Part shown: piece after piece, positions 13,636 to 22,501 of the stretch
Position numbering within the stretch: the stretch's first letter is position 1
Layout: the number at the start of each line of letters is the position of its first letter
DNA from: Candidatus Methanoplasma sp.
GTDB lineage: Archaea > Thermoplasmatota > Thermoplasmata > Methanomassiliicoccales > Methanomethylophilaceae
NCBI GenBank assembly: GCA_031256955.1
Contig: JAIRPP010000015.1
Coordinates: 1-63,146 of the forward strand
Length of the DNA: 63,146 bases
Direction: 5' to 3'
Program-made: the position numbers and the translations under genes
The notes under the pieces: model-generated
Told to the model about the DNA's origin: nothing
The model's database searches: none
The model's input: the letters and a program-made list of their open reading frames with translations, nothing else

Positions 13636-14499
13636 ATGATCCCGAAGGCGGCCCTGTTTCTCGTGGCGGCGACCGCGCTGCTGGCGCTGGGCGCGCCCTA
13701 TGCGTGCGGCGCGCCCGCCGCCGCCGAGGCGCACGCGATCGAGGGCTACGTCGTGGAGGGCGGGGGATCGGGCAAAACCCTCCCCGTGAAAGACGTGGAC
13801 GTGACGATCGTGGACGGGAGCGGGGCCGAATGCCGGGGGAGGACGGACGAGGGCGGCTTCTTCCATATCGAGATAGGCTCGGCGTCCTCCGCCCAGATCC
13901 GCTTCCAGAAGCACGGGTACACCCTGATCGCCTGCCCGAACGTATCCGGGCCTGACGGCGGCGACCTGCTGTCCATCGACCTCGCGAAGACCCCATACGA
14001 CGCGGAGACCGGGACCTATTCCCTGACCTCGGGCCCGGACGGGTGGCAGTGCGCCATCATGGCCGCGTCCAGCGGGATCGTCCGCGGGACCGTGTCCTAT
14101 GAGAAGGGCTGGGTCGCGGGCGCCGTGGTCAGCGCGTCCCCCGTGAGCGGGGGGGCGTCGTACACCGCCACGACCGACGACCGCGGGAACTACGAGATCC
14201 AGTGCCCCACCGGGCGCTATCTGATCCAGGTGAGCTGCCAGGGGTTCGCGCCCAGCGAGGCCAGCGAGATAACTCTGAGCAGCAACCCGTCGTCCCTGTC
14301 GGTGACCCTGTCCAAGAGCCCCGTGAAGACGTACTTCGGGCTGGACATGGCGCACGTCCTGATGCTGATCGGGATCGCGCTGGGGACTCTCCTGGTCGTA
14401 TCCACGTGGGCCCTGATGCGCCATACCGGCACCCACAGGCGCATCGAGGTCCTGGAGGACCTGGAGGAGCCGGACGATCAGGACGACGGCGTCAGATGA
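13636..14499 (+). CDS. Exported membrane-anchored protein with two carboxypeptidase-regulatory-like domains
   Basis: A 287-residue protein of unknown function. Residues 1-30 form a signal peptide. Two Ig-like segments of the carboxypeptidase-regulatory type follow: the first (about 35-120) has GRTDEGGFFHIEIG, the second (about 147-230) has GIVRGTVS, then TTDDRGNYEIQ and GRYLIQVSCQGF. A membrane helix (about 241-263) is followed by a short acidic cytoplasmic tail rich in Glu and Asp. The layout is that of a surface protein anchored at its C-terminus. It converges on the fumarase gene with an 8-base overlap at the 3' ends. Confidence 0.75.
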   Translation: MIPKAALFLVAATALLALGAPYACGAPAAAEAHAIEGYVVEGGGSGKTLPVKDVDVTIVDGSGAECRGRTDEGGFFHIEIGSASSAQIRFQKHGYTLIACPNVSGPDGGDLLSIDLAKTPYDAETGTYSLTSGPDGWQCAIMAASSGIVRGTVSYEKGWVAGAVVSASPVSGGASYTATTDDRGNYEIQCPTGRYLIQVSCQGFAPSEASEITLSSNPSSLSVTLSKSPVKTYFGLDMAHVLMLIGIALGTLLVVSTWALMRHTGTHRRIEVLEDLEEPDDQDDGVR

Positions 14500-15058
14500 G
14501 CCTCTTGACCGACGAGGCCACCTTCTCGTAGAGGCTGTCCCCGGAGGAGTCCACCGCGACCGTGAGCGGACCCATGCGGTCGACGTCCAGGATCCACGCG
14601 GCCTCGGCCATGCCCAGATCCGCCCACTCCACCCCGCAGACCCTCTGGATCGACGCCGCCAGGGACACCGCCGTCCCGCCCACCGCGGCGAGGTAGACGC
14701 AGCCCGCGCCCCCCATCGCGTCGCACGCTTCGCGCGACATGCCCCCCTTGCCGATTATCGCCCTCAGCCCGAACCTGCGGATCATCTCCGGCCCCGGGCC
14801 GTTCATCCTCGCGCTGGTGGTGGGGCCCGCGGCCACGGCCCTCCATCCGTCGGCCCCCCTGGCCATTATCGGGCCGCAATGGTACAGGACGGAGCCGCGG
14901 ATGCACTCCGGGACCTCCTCCCCGCGGTCGGAGAGCCTCAGCGCCCTCAGGTGCATCTCGTCCCTCCCGGTGACGATCCTCCCGGACAGGTACACCGTCT
15001 CCCCCAGCTCCAGCGACCTCGCCTCCGCCGCGTCGAACGGAGCCCTCAGGACCCTCAC
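14492..15058 (-). CDS. fumB: Class I fumarate hydratase, beta subunit
   Basis: A 188-residue C-terminal half of an iron-sulfur hydro-lyase interconverting fumarate and malate. Recognisable segments include LSGRIVTGRDEMH, YHCGPIM, GPTTSARMN, IIGKGGMS and YLAAVGGTA. It starts at GTG 15058, which overlaps the stop of the alpha subunit in a GTGA arrangement. The related tartrate dehydratase has the same two-subunit form and cannot be excluded, but fumarase is the usual archaeal assignment. Confidence 0.88.
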   Translation of the reverse strand: MRVLRAPFDAAEARSLELGETVYLSGRIVTGRDEMHLRALRLSDRGEEVPECIRGSVLYHCGPIMARGADGWRAVAAGPTTSARMNGPGPEMIRRFGLRAIIGKGGMSREACDAMGGAGCVYLAAVGGTAVSLAASIQRVCGVEWADLGMAEAAWILDVDRMGPLTVAVDSSGDSLYEKVASSVKRLI

Positions 15059-15918
15059 AGGCTCGCCTCCTGGGAATACTCCGCCCTGCCCCCAGACAGC
15101 CTGACCGACGCGCGCCTGGTGGCCCAGCAGCCCACGTTGACGGCCACCGGGAGGCTGGCCGTGTGGCAGTGCGCCGCCTTTATCCTGACCGCCAGGACGG
15201 TGGAGTCGCCGCCGAGGCCCATCGGCCCCAGGCCGCTGCCGTTGAGCGCGACGAACAGCTCCTCCTCCAGCGCCTTCAGCGCGGGGTCCGGGTTCTCCCC
15301 GGAGGACATCGTGACCTCCTTCGCCATCGCCATGCACCCGTCCGCCGTCCCCCCGATCCCGACTCCCACGATCCCAGGCGGGCACGGCCTCCCCCCCGCG
15401 TCCAGGACGACCCCCGCCACGAACCTCTTGACCCCCTCCACCCCCTCGGACGGGTTCAGCATGCCCAGCCTGGCCATGTTCTCGGTGCCGGCGCCCTTGA
15501 GCATGACCGAGACCTCGGTGAACCCGCACGCCTCGGGGAAGTAATGGATCACGGGCATGCCCGCGCCCAGGTTGTCCCCGCGGCTCTCGCGGGTCAGCGG
15601 GTCCACGGTGTTAGGCCTCAGCGGGATCTCCGCCGTGGCCCTCGCGAGGCCCGCGGATATGTCCTCCCTTATCGACGGCGGGATCTCCCCGCGGACGTAG
15701 AACACGGGTATGCCGGTGTCTTGGCACATGGGCCTGCCCAGGAGCTCGGCCTGCTTGACGTTGTCCAGGATGGCCCCCAGCTGCGCCGCGGCGCGGCCGT
15801 TCGTCTCCCACGCGGCGGCGGCCTCCAGCGCCCAGCCCACGTCGGGCGGGAGCCTGGTGTTGGCCAGCTTCAGGAGGTTGAACACGATCTGTTCCATCGG
15901 CTCGGGGAGCTTTATCAT
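15055..15918 (-). CDS. fumA: Class I fumarate hydratase, alpha subunit
   Basis: A 287-residue N-terminal half of the 4Fe-4S fumarase. Likely cluster cysteines lie in MCQDTGIPVF, in GRPCPPGIVGVGIGG and in VNVGCWATRR, the normal pattern. A minus-strand TTTTATCC element around 15940-15946 is about 25 nt before the ATG, so fum may have its own leaderless promoter, although only 31 bases separate it from nmd3. In methanogens fumarase belongs to the incomplete TCA path. Confidence 0.9.
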   Translation of the reverse strand: MIKLPEPMEQIVFNLLKLANTRLPPDVGWALEAAAAWETNGRAAAQLGAILDNVKQAELLGRPMCQDTGIPVFYVRGEIPPSIREDISAGLARATAEIPLRPNTVDPLTRESRGDNLGAGMPVIHYFPEACGFTEVSVMLKGAGTENMARLGMLNPSEGVEGVKRFVAGVVLDAGGRPCPPGIVGVGIGGTADGCMAMAKEVTMSSGENPDPALKALEEELFVALNGSGLGPMGLGGDSTVLAVRIKAAHCHTASLPVAVNVGCWATRRASVRLSGGRAEYSQEASL

Positions 15919-15949
15919 GGCCCTGTGAACGCGCGGCGCGGATAAAACA

Positions 15950-16978
15950 TCAGGGTACGTAATAGAGCGCGCCGTCTATCTCCGTGACGCGGACCTCGTC
16001 CCCCGTCTCCTCCCCCTCCGGGACCCTGAGGTCCGCTATGGAGCAGTCGGACGGGTCCAGGACCTGGATCTCGCGGGCGGATCTGCTGACCACCGCCGCC
16101 AGCCTCATGTCCGACGCCTTCTCGTGGACCTTGACGCGCCTCATGTCCGTGCGCCCGACGGCCCTCTCCCTGAACGTGACCAGGTCCAGGATCTTGCCGC
16201 CCGACGCGGACACGCGGGTCAGCTTGTAATGCCTGCCGTCGAACGATACGGCGTCCCCGGCCTGGTAGTCGGGGAGGCGGACCAGGTACGTCACGCGGTA
16301 CATGTCCAGGCCGTCGCGGGTCTGCCCCACCAGCTTCGCGGCCTCCTTCGTCTCGGCGCAGTACGCGTCGGAGACCTCCTTCGCCAGGCTCTTTCCCAGG
16401 GATATGGACGAGAGGTACACGTCCACCCCGCCCGGCACCTCCTCCGACTTGGTTATGAACAGCTGCCTGTTGGTGCGGGCCTGGGCGGCCACCGAGCCCT
16501 CCACGCGCGCCATGGCCTCCCTGACCAGGGACGCGGGGGCGTCCCTGCGGCCCGCCCTTATCTGCAGTATGGATTCGTAATAGCTCCCGAGCTGCCTGGA
16601 GCACCTCTTGCAGACGGTGTTCTTCACCCTCACGGCCACCGTCGCCTCCTCCGTGGCCTCGAACCCGCCCACTTCCAGGACGGACTCCACCGTCGCCAGG
16701 AAGTTGTACGGGTCCTGCTCGACGGCGCGCGCGCCCACGCTCACGAGCCTGGCCTCCCTTATGACCCCCAGGCTATCCACCGCCGCGTCCTCCACCGCCT
16801 CCGCCAGGGGCTTGGAGATCCAGGATTCGCCCTTCTGGAACTCGCCGCAGCTGGAGCATCTGAGGAGGTTCACGTGGTGCGGGAGGTCCGTGAGCCTCCT
16901 GCCGCCTATGAAGCATTCGGCGCACAGCCCCCCGGACGTCTGCTCCGCCTCCCGCCCGCACCTGACGCAGAAGCTCAA
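15950..16978 (-). CDS. nmd3: NMD3-like ribosome biogenesis/export factor
   Basis: A 342-residue archaeal homologue of eukaryotic NMD3, the large-subunit adaptor. The N-terminus carries paired zinc-binding motifs: CVRCG with CAEC, CSSCGEF, and CKRCSRQLGSYYES, typical of the family. An OB-like region (LTRVSASGGKILDLVTF) and a C-terminal barrel follow. Archaea have no nuclear export, so a role in late 50S assembly is inferred. The ATG overlaps the stop of the DUF424 gene (ATGA). Confidence 0.92.
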   Translation of the reverse strand: MSFCVRCGREAEQTSGGLCAECFIGGRRLTDLPHHVNLLRCSSCGEFQKGESWISKPLAEAVEDAAVDSLGVIREARLVSVGARAVEQDPYNFLATVESVLEVGGFEATEEATVAVRVKNTVCKRCSRQLGSYYESILQIRAGRRDAPASLVREAMARVEGSVAAQARTNRQLFITKSEEVPGGVDVYLSSISLGKSLAKEVSDAYCAETKEAAKLVGQTRDGLDMYRVTYLVRLPDYQAGDAVSFDGRHYKLTRVSASGGKILDLVTFRERAVGRTDMRRVKVHEKASDMRLAAVVSRSAREIQVLDPSDCSIADLRVPEGEETGDEVRVTEIDGALYYVP

Positions 16979-17268
16979 AGGACCACCGTCTGGGCATGCT
17001 TCACGCCGCCGATGGAGATCACGCAGCGCTCGGACGCCAGGCCCGCGGCGACCGCCGCCTCCACGGCGCGGTTTCCGACGATGTTCATGACGACCGCGGA
17101 CCGGGACCTCTCGACGAACTCCTCCTCGGTCACGAGCTCGCCCCCGTAGAACCTCTCCGAGACGGTTATCCTGGCGGGCCCCTCCCTGAAAGTGAGGCCT
17201 ATGATCTCCTCGTCGCAGACGGCGAGGAGCCTCCCCTTTTCCGTGATGTGGGATTTGCAGCGCAGCAT
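16975..17268 (-). CDS. DUF424 family protein
   Basis: A small 97-residue protein of an archaeal conserved family of unknown function. Its core reads DEEIIGLTFREGPARI and later FYGGELVTEEE, then NIVGNRAVEAAVAAG, which I recognise as DUF424. It lies 2 bases after the mcm stop and overlaps nmd3. Co-location with NMD3 suggests a translation-linked role (inference). Confidence 0.8.
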   Translation of the reverse strand: MLRCKSHITEKGRLLAVCDEEIIGLTFREGPARITVSERFYGGELVTEEEFVERSRSAVVMNIVGNRAVEAAVAAGLASERCVISIGGVKHAQTVVL

Positions 17269-17270
17269 GG

Positions 17271-19367
17271 TCAGGCCTTCCGGTACATCCCGTTGCCGGG
17301 CGAGTAGATCATCCCCTGGTCGTGCAGCTTCCTGAGGGATTCGCGGACCTCCGGGTCGCTGAGGCCCTCCGACGCGGCCAGGGACAGTATCTCCGCCTCG
17401 GGGATGGCGTCGCCCCTCTCTTCCAGTATGTGCAGCACGATCTTCACCTTGTCGCGGTCCTTCTTGGTATAGCTGGAGGACACGCGGTCGACGTCCCACG
17501 TCCCCCCGTTGGGGGCGAGTATCCTGCCCAGGTAGTAATTCACCAGGTCCACCGACCTCTCCGCGTCCGAGGCCTCCACCACCGGGCTCAGCCTCATCCG
17601 CGCCGACGCCTCCGACAGGCGGACGAACGCCTCCAGCTGCCTGGGCGTTATGGGGACGGATTCGTTCTCCCCCGCGCCCATCGCCCTTATGGAGAGATAG
17701 TTGTCCCTTATCTTGTCCACCGCGCCCTGGGTCATGACCGGGACTATCCTCTTGGAGTACGCGACGTACTTCCTCAGGATGTCTATCTCGTACACCGGCC
17801 TGATCCCGGAGGTCTCGCCGCGTATCCCCGCCAGGTCCACCCCGTCCAGCACGGCCTCGTCGGAGAGCTGCCTGGCCTCGCCCCTGCGGTGGACGTCCAG
17901 TATGTGGGTCGTGACCGCCCTGTCCGTCTTGGAGTCGGGCTTGTCGGTCAGGACGAATATGAGGTCGAACCTGGACATCAGCGCGGGGGGCAGATCGATC
18001 TGCCCCACGATGGGCATATCCTTGTCGAACCTCCCGAACTTGGGGTTGGCGGCCGCCAGCATCGAGCACCTGCACTGGAGCGTCGCGGTTATGCCCGCCT
18101 TGGCCACGGAGATCCTCTGGGACTCCATGGCCTCGTGCAGCGACGACCTGTCCTGGTCGGTCATCTTGTCCAGCTCGTCGATGCACGCCAGCCCCTTGTC
18201 CGCCAGGACGAGCGCGCCCGCCTCCAGGGTGTACCTCCCGTCCCCGAAGTCGTCGCGCACCGCCGCGGCAGTGAGCCCCGCCGCCGACGCGGACTTGCCG
18301 GACGCGTATATGCCCCTGGGGGCCAGCGCGCTCATGTACCTGAGTATCTGCGACTTCGCGACCCCGGGGTCCCCCACGAGCAGTATGTGCATGTCCCCCC
18401 TGAGCACCGTGCCGTCGTCCATCTCCTTGTGGCACCCGCCGAAGAGCTGGAGGGCGATGGCGCTCTTGACCTCGCTCATCCCGTATATGGTGGGGGATAT
18501 CGAGCCGATTATGTTGTCGAAGAGGCGCGGGTCGCGGGACATGGCCCTTATCTCCCTCTCGTCCTCCTCCGTTATCTGGATCTCGTCGTACTCGTGCTGC
18601 TCGAACTCCACGGAGACCACGTCCATGAAGATCTCGAACACGGTGGATTTGTCGCGCTCGGCCTTCTCGGTGGACCTGATTATCCCGTTGAGGGTGATCC
18701 TGTTGCCGGCGGTGATGGCGCCGGATATGTCGTCCTCGACGAACGCGGTCAGCCTCTCGGGCTGCGCCCCGCCCCTCAGCCCCTCCGGGCTCTCCTGTAT
18801 CTCGATCTTCTGGGTGTCGACGTAGGAGGACTCCTTGTCCTCCAGGATGAAGCGGGTGGACTGCTTGTTGCAGCTCCCGTCCGGGCTGGTGCACATCATG
18901 GGCTCCTTCAGGAGCATGCTCGTCTGGGGGACGGGGATCTCCGCCCCGCACCTGGCGCACCTGAACAGCGCCTCCACCATGCGGGGGCGGACGGTGGTCG
19001 CCTTCCTGACCAGGCCCTCCACCGCCACGAGCTTCCCGAGGTGCTTCGCCCTGAGGTGCCGTATGTCCACGTTGGCGTCCTTGGGCAGGCCGGTTATCCT
19101 GAGGTTTATGGCGTTGGCTGGATCCCAGTCCGGGGGCATGGCCCCCTTGACGACCTCCCTCCCGCGGGCCATGCACCTGTCTGGGTTCTCCAGGAAGAAC
19201 ATGGCCAGGTCCGTGCTGTAGGCGTCTATGTCCTCGTACGACACGCTGATGCTCCGGTCGTCGGGATAGCCCGACGATATCTCCGAGAGCCTGAGGCGGT
19301 ACCTGTCGCGGGACAGGATCTCCTCCCACCCCGCCACCACCTCGCTGTCCTGGAAGTTGGCCGTCAC
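17271..19367 (-). CDS. mcm: Replicative MCM helicase
   Basis: A 698-residue hexameric helicase that unwinds DNA at the replication fork. The N-terminal domain has a zinc-binding CARC...C...C motif (residues ~145-175 region). The AAA+ domain shows Walker A GDPGVAKSQ, Walker B LACIDELDKM, sensor AAANPKFGRF and arginine finger MSRFDLIF. A C-terminal winged helix follows. No intein interrupts it, unlike many archaeal mcm genes. The start is GTG at 19367, overlapping the upstream stop (GTGA); this gives the usual family length. Confidence 0.96.
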   Translation of the reverse strand: MTANFQDSEVVAGWEEILSRDRYRLRLSEISSGYPDDRSISVSYEDIDAYSTDLAMFFLENPDRCMARGREVVKGAMPPDWDPANAINLRITGLPKDANVDIRHLRAKHLGKLVAVEGLVRKATTVRPRMVEALFRCARCGAEIPVPQTSMLLKEPMMCTSPDGSCNKQSTRFILEDKESSYVDTQKIEIQESPEGLRGGAQPERLTAFVEDDISGAITAGNRITLNGIIRSTEKAERDKSTVFEIFMDVVSVEFEQHEYDEIQITEEDEREIRAMSRDPRLFDNIIGSISPTIYGMSEVKSAIALQLFGGCHKEMDDGTVLRGDMHILLVGDPGVAKSQILRYMSALAPRGIYASGKSASAAGLTAAAVRDDFGDGRYTLEAGALVLADKGLACIDELDKMTDQDRSSLHEAMESQRISVAKAGITATLQCRCSMLAAANPKFGRFDKDMPIVGQIDLPPALMSRFDLIFVLTDKPDSKTDRAVTTHILDVHRRGEARQLSDEAVLDGVDLAGIRGETSGIRPVYEIDILRKYVAYSKRIVPVMTQGAVDKIRDNYLSIRAMGAGENESVPITPRQLEAFVRLSEASARMRLSPVVEASDAERSVDLVNYYLGRILAPNGGTWDVDRVSSSYTKKDRDKVKIVLHILEERGDAIPEAEILSLAASEGLSDPEVRESLRKLHDQGMIYSPGNGMYRKA

Positions 19368-19642
19368 GCCCTCCCCCCCGCGCGCCTGAGGCGACACTCC
19401 TCGTCCGCCCACCATATCCAGCCGCCGAGCTCCATCGATATCTCCCCTTTGACCAGCCCCGCGTTCCTCAGCTTTATCATGGTCTTGGCGAGGTCGTCGG
19501 GGCACCTGTATCCGAAGACGTGGTCCAGCCGCTCGCCCGCCTCGCGCGTGCTTATCCTGTCCTCTCCGAGGACCTCCCAAATGAGCGGAGCGACGTCTTC
19601 GATCATCTCCGACCCCATCATGCGCGAGCAAGATATAGTCAT
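19364..19642 (-). CDS. Small winged-helix-like protein
   Basis: A 92-residue protein of unknown function. It has a helical N-terminal half followed by MIKLRNAGLVKGEISMELGGWIWW, which looks like the recognition helix and wing of a winged-helix domain (quoted here in outline only). It overlaps tsr3 (ATGA) and mcm (GTGA). A second start (ATG 19621) is possible. Its fixed place before mcm suggests a DNA- or RNA-binding accessory role; that is inference. Confidence 0.6.
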   Translation of the reverse strand: MTISCSRMMGSEMIEDVAPLIWEVLGEDRISTREAGERLDHVFGYRCPDDLAKTMIKLRNAGLVKGEISMELGGWIWWADEECRLRRAGGRA

Positions 19643-20154
19643 CGGTCCCTTATCCGCGCCAGCGCCTCCTCCTGGATCCGGACCACCTCCGCGCTGTCCG
19701 CGGCGGACGCGTAGGCCTCCAGGAGCGGGCCGTTGAGCCTCACGAACTCGGGCGCCCAGTTGAACCTGCCCATGAACCCCTCCGCCTGCTCCGCCTCGCC
19801 CAGGATGAGCAGCGACGCCAGCACGGCCTCGGCGCTGTTCAGCTCCATGGGCCTGCCCCAGTTGACGGGGTTCGACGCGATGAGGTACGGGAGGGCGCGC
19901 TCCTCCGCCCTCCTGGGGCGGGGGAACCCCTCGATGTTGGACCATGTGAGGTCCATGACCACCAGGCCCCTCTTGGCGCGCCCCGCGTCGGCGGGGGACA
20001 GGGCCTTCTCTGAGAAGGGGGACAGGACTATCGCCCCGGGGGGGATCGACCGGAGGGTCTTCGCCTCCGTGCCGAGGCCGAACTTCAGCATGCGCCTGGC
20101 GGTGCACTTCGCGGGGTCGCACTGGCGCTTGTCGTATATGATGACGGGGATCAT
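19639..20154 (-). CDS. tsr3: 16S/18S rRNA aminocarboxypropyltransferase Tsr3
   Basis: A 171-residue DUF367/Tsr3 enzyme that transfers the aminocarboxypropyl group of SAM to a hypermodified uridine of small-subunit rRNA. Signatures are DKRQCDPAKCTA near the start, VLSPFSEKALSP, VVMDLTWSN, RALPYLIASNPVNWG and LNSAEA. The start at 20154 overlaps the stop of the upstream gene (ATGA). Confidence 0.92.
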   Translation of the reverse strand: MIPVIIYDKRQCDPAKCTARRMLKFGLGTEAKTLRSIPPGAIVLSPFSEKALSPADAGRAKRGLVVMDLTWSNIEGFPRPRRAEERALPYLIASNPVNWGRPMELNSAEAVLASLLILGEAEQAEGFMGRFNWAPEFVRLNGPLLEAYASAADSAEVVRIQEEALARIRDR

Positions 20155-20639
20155 GCGGATATCAGCGACCTGAGCCTCTCCTCGTCGCGCATGTTCTCCT
20201 CCACCCACGAGCGGACCCGCGCGACGAGGGCCGCGTAGCACTGCGACAGCTCCAGGTCGTCCGTCGCCCCGAAGGATTCGCGGGACCCCATGTCGCAGAG
20301 GATCTGCCTGCCCTTCCACGGGGTCTTCCCGGACCATTCCTCGAACGCCTTCGCGGAGAGGTACACCACGTAGTCGAAGCGCGCGTCCGCGGGCAGGTAG
20401 TCCGTGTCGCGGAAGTCCTTGGACGCCTGCCTCCTGATGTCCTCGCCCATGGCGTACATCTCTGCGATCAGGTCGCAGTCGACTATGTCCTTGGCGGGGC
20501 CCGCGCTGTACGCGTCGTACGAATCGCCGAACAGCTTCCCGGCGAAGTGCTCGGCGATCTGGGAGGCGAGGTCGTTCTTGTCGTCGACGAAGAGGACCCT
20601 CGGCTTCTCGGTCTTTTTTCTCGGCATGCGCCCGCCCAT
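20151..20639 (-). CDS. Low-molecular-weight phosphatase / ArsC-fold protein with degenerate active site
   Basis: A 162-residue protein (158 from the ATG at 20627). It aligns well with the LMW tyrosine phosphatase/arsenate reductase fold: hydrophobic strand RVLFV, the loop, SQIAEHFAG, and then DAYSAGPA. The catalytic P-loop, normally Cys-x5-Arg-Ser, reads DDKNDLAS: Asp replaces the nucleophilic Cys and Ala replaces the Arg. It therefore cannot use the normal chemistry and is probably a binding or regulatory relative. It is the first gene of a run with tsr3, mcm and nmd3. Confidence 0.7.
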   Translation of the reverse strand: MGGRMPRKKTEKPRVLFVDDKNDLASQIAEHFAGKLFGDSYDAYSAGPAKDIVDCDLIAEMYAMGEDIRRQASKDFRDTDYLPADARFDYVVYLSAKAFEEWSGKTPWKGRQILCDMGSRESFGATDDLELSQCYAALVARVRSWVEENMRDEERLRSLISA

Positions 20640-20805
20640 CGCCGCCGCCCGTTAAATCTTTTCGCGCGAGCGCCCCGCCTCCCGCGCGGACATGCCCGCG
20701 GCTGTCGCCTCGCCATATTTAAATAGCATGCGCGGGCTATTATCATGCGACGGCGGGCGGCCTGCGTCCGGACGTTTCTCAGAGCCGCGCCGAAGGAGAT
20801 AGTAC
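20640..20805. promoter_or_regulatory. Divergent promoter region
   Basis: The symmetric core ATATTTAAATAGCATG (about 20713-20728) reads as a TATA box on both strands. It lies roughly 80-90 nt from both the minus-strand phosphatase-fold gene and the plus-strand zinc-ribbon gene. The rest is GC-rich, with no open frame I can support. Confidence 0.5.
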
Positions 20806-21048
20806 ATGAAATGCATAGCGTGCGGGATGGACATGCTCAGGGAAGAGGACCATGCGGGCGGCGACGCGTCCAAAGACTACTGCCTCCATTGCTGCCGCCC
20901 CGACGGGAGCATGCAGTCCTTCGAGGAGAAGAGGGCGGGCATGATCGAATTCATGATGGGGAAACAGGGGTTCGACAGGGGCGCGGCGGAGGCGCTGACG
21001 GACAGCGCGATGCGCGGGCTGCCCGCATGGAGCGGGCGCCGCCCGTGA
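20806..21048 (+). CDS. Putative zinc-ribbon protein
   Basis: An 80-residue protein with CIACGMDM near the start and YCLHCCRPDG about 20 residues later, forming a probable four-cysteine zinc ribbon. The C-terminal half is helical. It resembles small putative zinc-ribbon domain proteins of unknown function. A good ribosome-binding site (AAGGAGATAGT) precedes the ATG. Confidence 0.7.
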   Translation: MKCIACGMDMLREEDHAGGDASKDYCLHCCRPDGSMQSFEEKRAGMIEFMMGKQGFDRGAAEALTDSAMRGLPAWSGRRP

Positions 21049-21205
21049 CGGGGGAGGCAACGTTTATCTCCATGGCGCCATTGGGGGTCGCCGCGGTGAT
21101 GTGTCCATTTTCGAGCCGAGCGATGACGATAGACGGGCGAGCTGAGCGGCGAGCGCCGCCGCGGGCGCGGGCGGGCATAACCGTAAAATAAGCGCCGCGG
21201 GATTG

Positions 21206-22501
21206 ATGCGCATGACTGTGCTTCAGGTGGCCCTCGACGTGATGCAGCTCGGCAGGGCGGTCGCCATAGCCCGCGAAGCCGTGGACGGCGGCGCGGATTG
21301 GATCGAGATAGGCACCCCTCTTTTGAAGAGCGAGGGGGCGGAGGCGATACGGGCGATCCGCAGGGCGTTCCCGGGCGCGACGCTGGTGGCGGACACCAAG
21401 ACCATGGACACGGGCGCGTTCGAGGTGGAGATAGCCGCGAAGGCCGGGGCCGACTACGCCACCGTGCTGGGCCTGGCCGACGATTCGACGATCTCGGAGG
21501 CGGTCGCCGCCGGTAGGAAGTACGGGACCGAGGTCATCGTGGACCTGATCAACTCCGCGGACCCAGCGAGGAGGGCGGCGGAGGCGGCGGCGCTGGGCGC
21601 GTCGATGGTGTGCCTCCATGCGGGGATAGACTCCCAGATGAGGAGCGGGGGCGTGTCCCCGGAAGCCCTGGGAGCGATATGCGCCGGGCTATCGATCCCC
21701 GTGGCGGTGGCGGGGGGCATAACCGCCGAGACCGCCCGCGCGTACGTGGAGGCGGGAGCCTATGCGGTGATAGTCGGGGGGGCCATCGTCAAGGCCGCGG
21801 ACATACGGAAGGCTGCGGAGGGCGTGAAGGCGTCCATGGCGGGGGCGGGGCCCGGCGGGGGGCTGTCGAAGAAGTACGGGGAGGACGGGCTGCTGGAGGC
21901 GTTCTCGAAGGCGTCCACGTGCAACGTGTCCGACGCGTTCCACAAGAGGGGGGTCGTCCGCGGCCTGAGGCCGTTCCTGGCCAGGGGCCAGAGGATGGCA
22001 GGGAGGGCCCTCACCGTCCACACCGCGGGCGGGGACTGGGCGAAGCCCGTGGAGGCCATAGACCGCGCGAGGCCCGGGGACGTGATAGTCATAGACGCGG
22101 GAGGGTCGGAGGTGGCGGTCTGGGGCGAGCTGGCCTCCAACTCGGCCATGACAGTGGGGGCCGCGGGCGTGGTGATCGACGGAGCCATACGCGACATCGG
22201 CGAGATAATGGACCTGGGGTTCCCGGCGTTCGCCAGGCACGTGGCCCCTTGCGCCGGGGAGCCCAAGGGGTACGGCGGGATAGGCATGGAGGTGACCGTC
22301 GGGGGGCAGGCCGTCCGCACGGGGGACTGGATCGTGGGCGACGAGAACGGCCTGGTGGTGATCCCCCGGGAGATGGCGGTGGAGGTGGCGAACCGCACGG
22401 TCGACGTGAACGAGCGCGAGTGCCGCACGAGGGAAGAGATAAGGAGGGGCTCCACCCTCTCGAAGGTCAACGAGATCTCGAAATGGGAGCCCGTGAAGTG
22501 A
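21206..22501 (+). CDS. Bifunctional 3-hexulose-6-phosphate synthase / RraA-like fusion
   Basis: A protein of about 431 residues with two parts. Residues 1-210 are an OMP-decarboxylase-like barrel with VALDVMQL, the ADTKTMD metal/phosphate motif and GGAIVKAAD, typical of 3-hexulose-6-phosphate synthase, which makes hexulose phosphate from ribulose phosphate and formaldehyde. In archaea lacking the oxidative pentose-phosphate route the reverse reaction supplies ribulose 5-phosphate. Residues 220-431 resemble RraA/HMG aldolase (DAFHKRGVVRG, VVIDGAIRDI). The ATG at 21206 or 21212 lies about 25 nt after a TAAAATAAG element, so the mRNA may be leaderless. Confidence 0.88.
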   Translation: MRMTVLQVALDVMQLGRAVAIAREAVDGGADWIEIGTPLLKSEGAEAIRAIRRAFPGATLVADTKTMDTGAFEVEIAAKAGADYATVLGLADDSTISEAVAAGRKYGTEVIVDLINSADPARRAAEAAALGASMVCLHAGIDSQMRSGGVSPEALGAICAGLSIPVAVAGGITAETARAYVEAGAYAVIVGGAIVKAADIRKAAEGVKASMAGAGPGGGLSKKYGEDGLLEAFSKASTCNVSDAFHKRGVVRGLRPFLARGQRMAGRALTVHTAGGDWAKPVEAIDRARPGDVIVIDAGGSEVAVWGELASNSAMTVGAAGVVIDGAIRDIGEIMDLGFPAFARHVAPCAGEPKGYGGIGMEVTVGGQAVRTGDWIVGDENGLVVIPREMAVEVANRTVDVNERECRTREEIRRGSTLSKVNEISKWEPVK

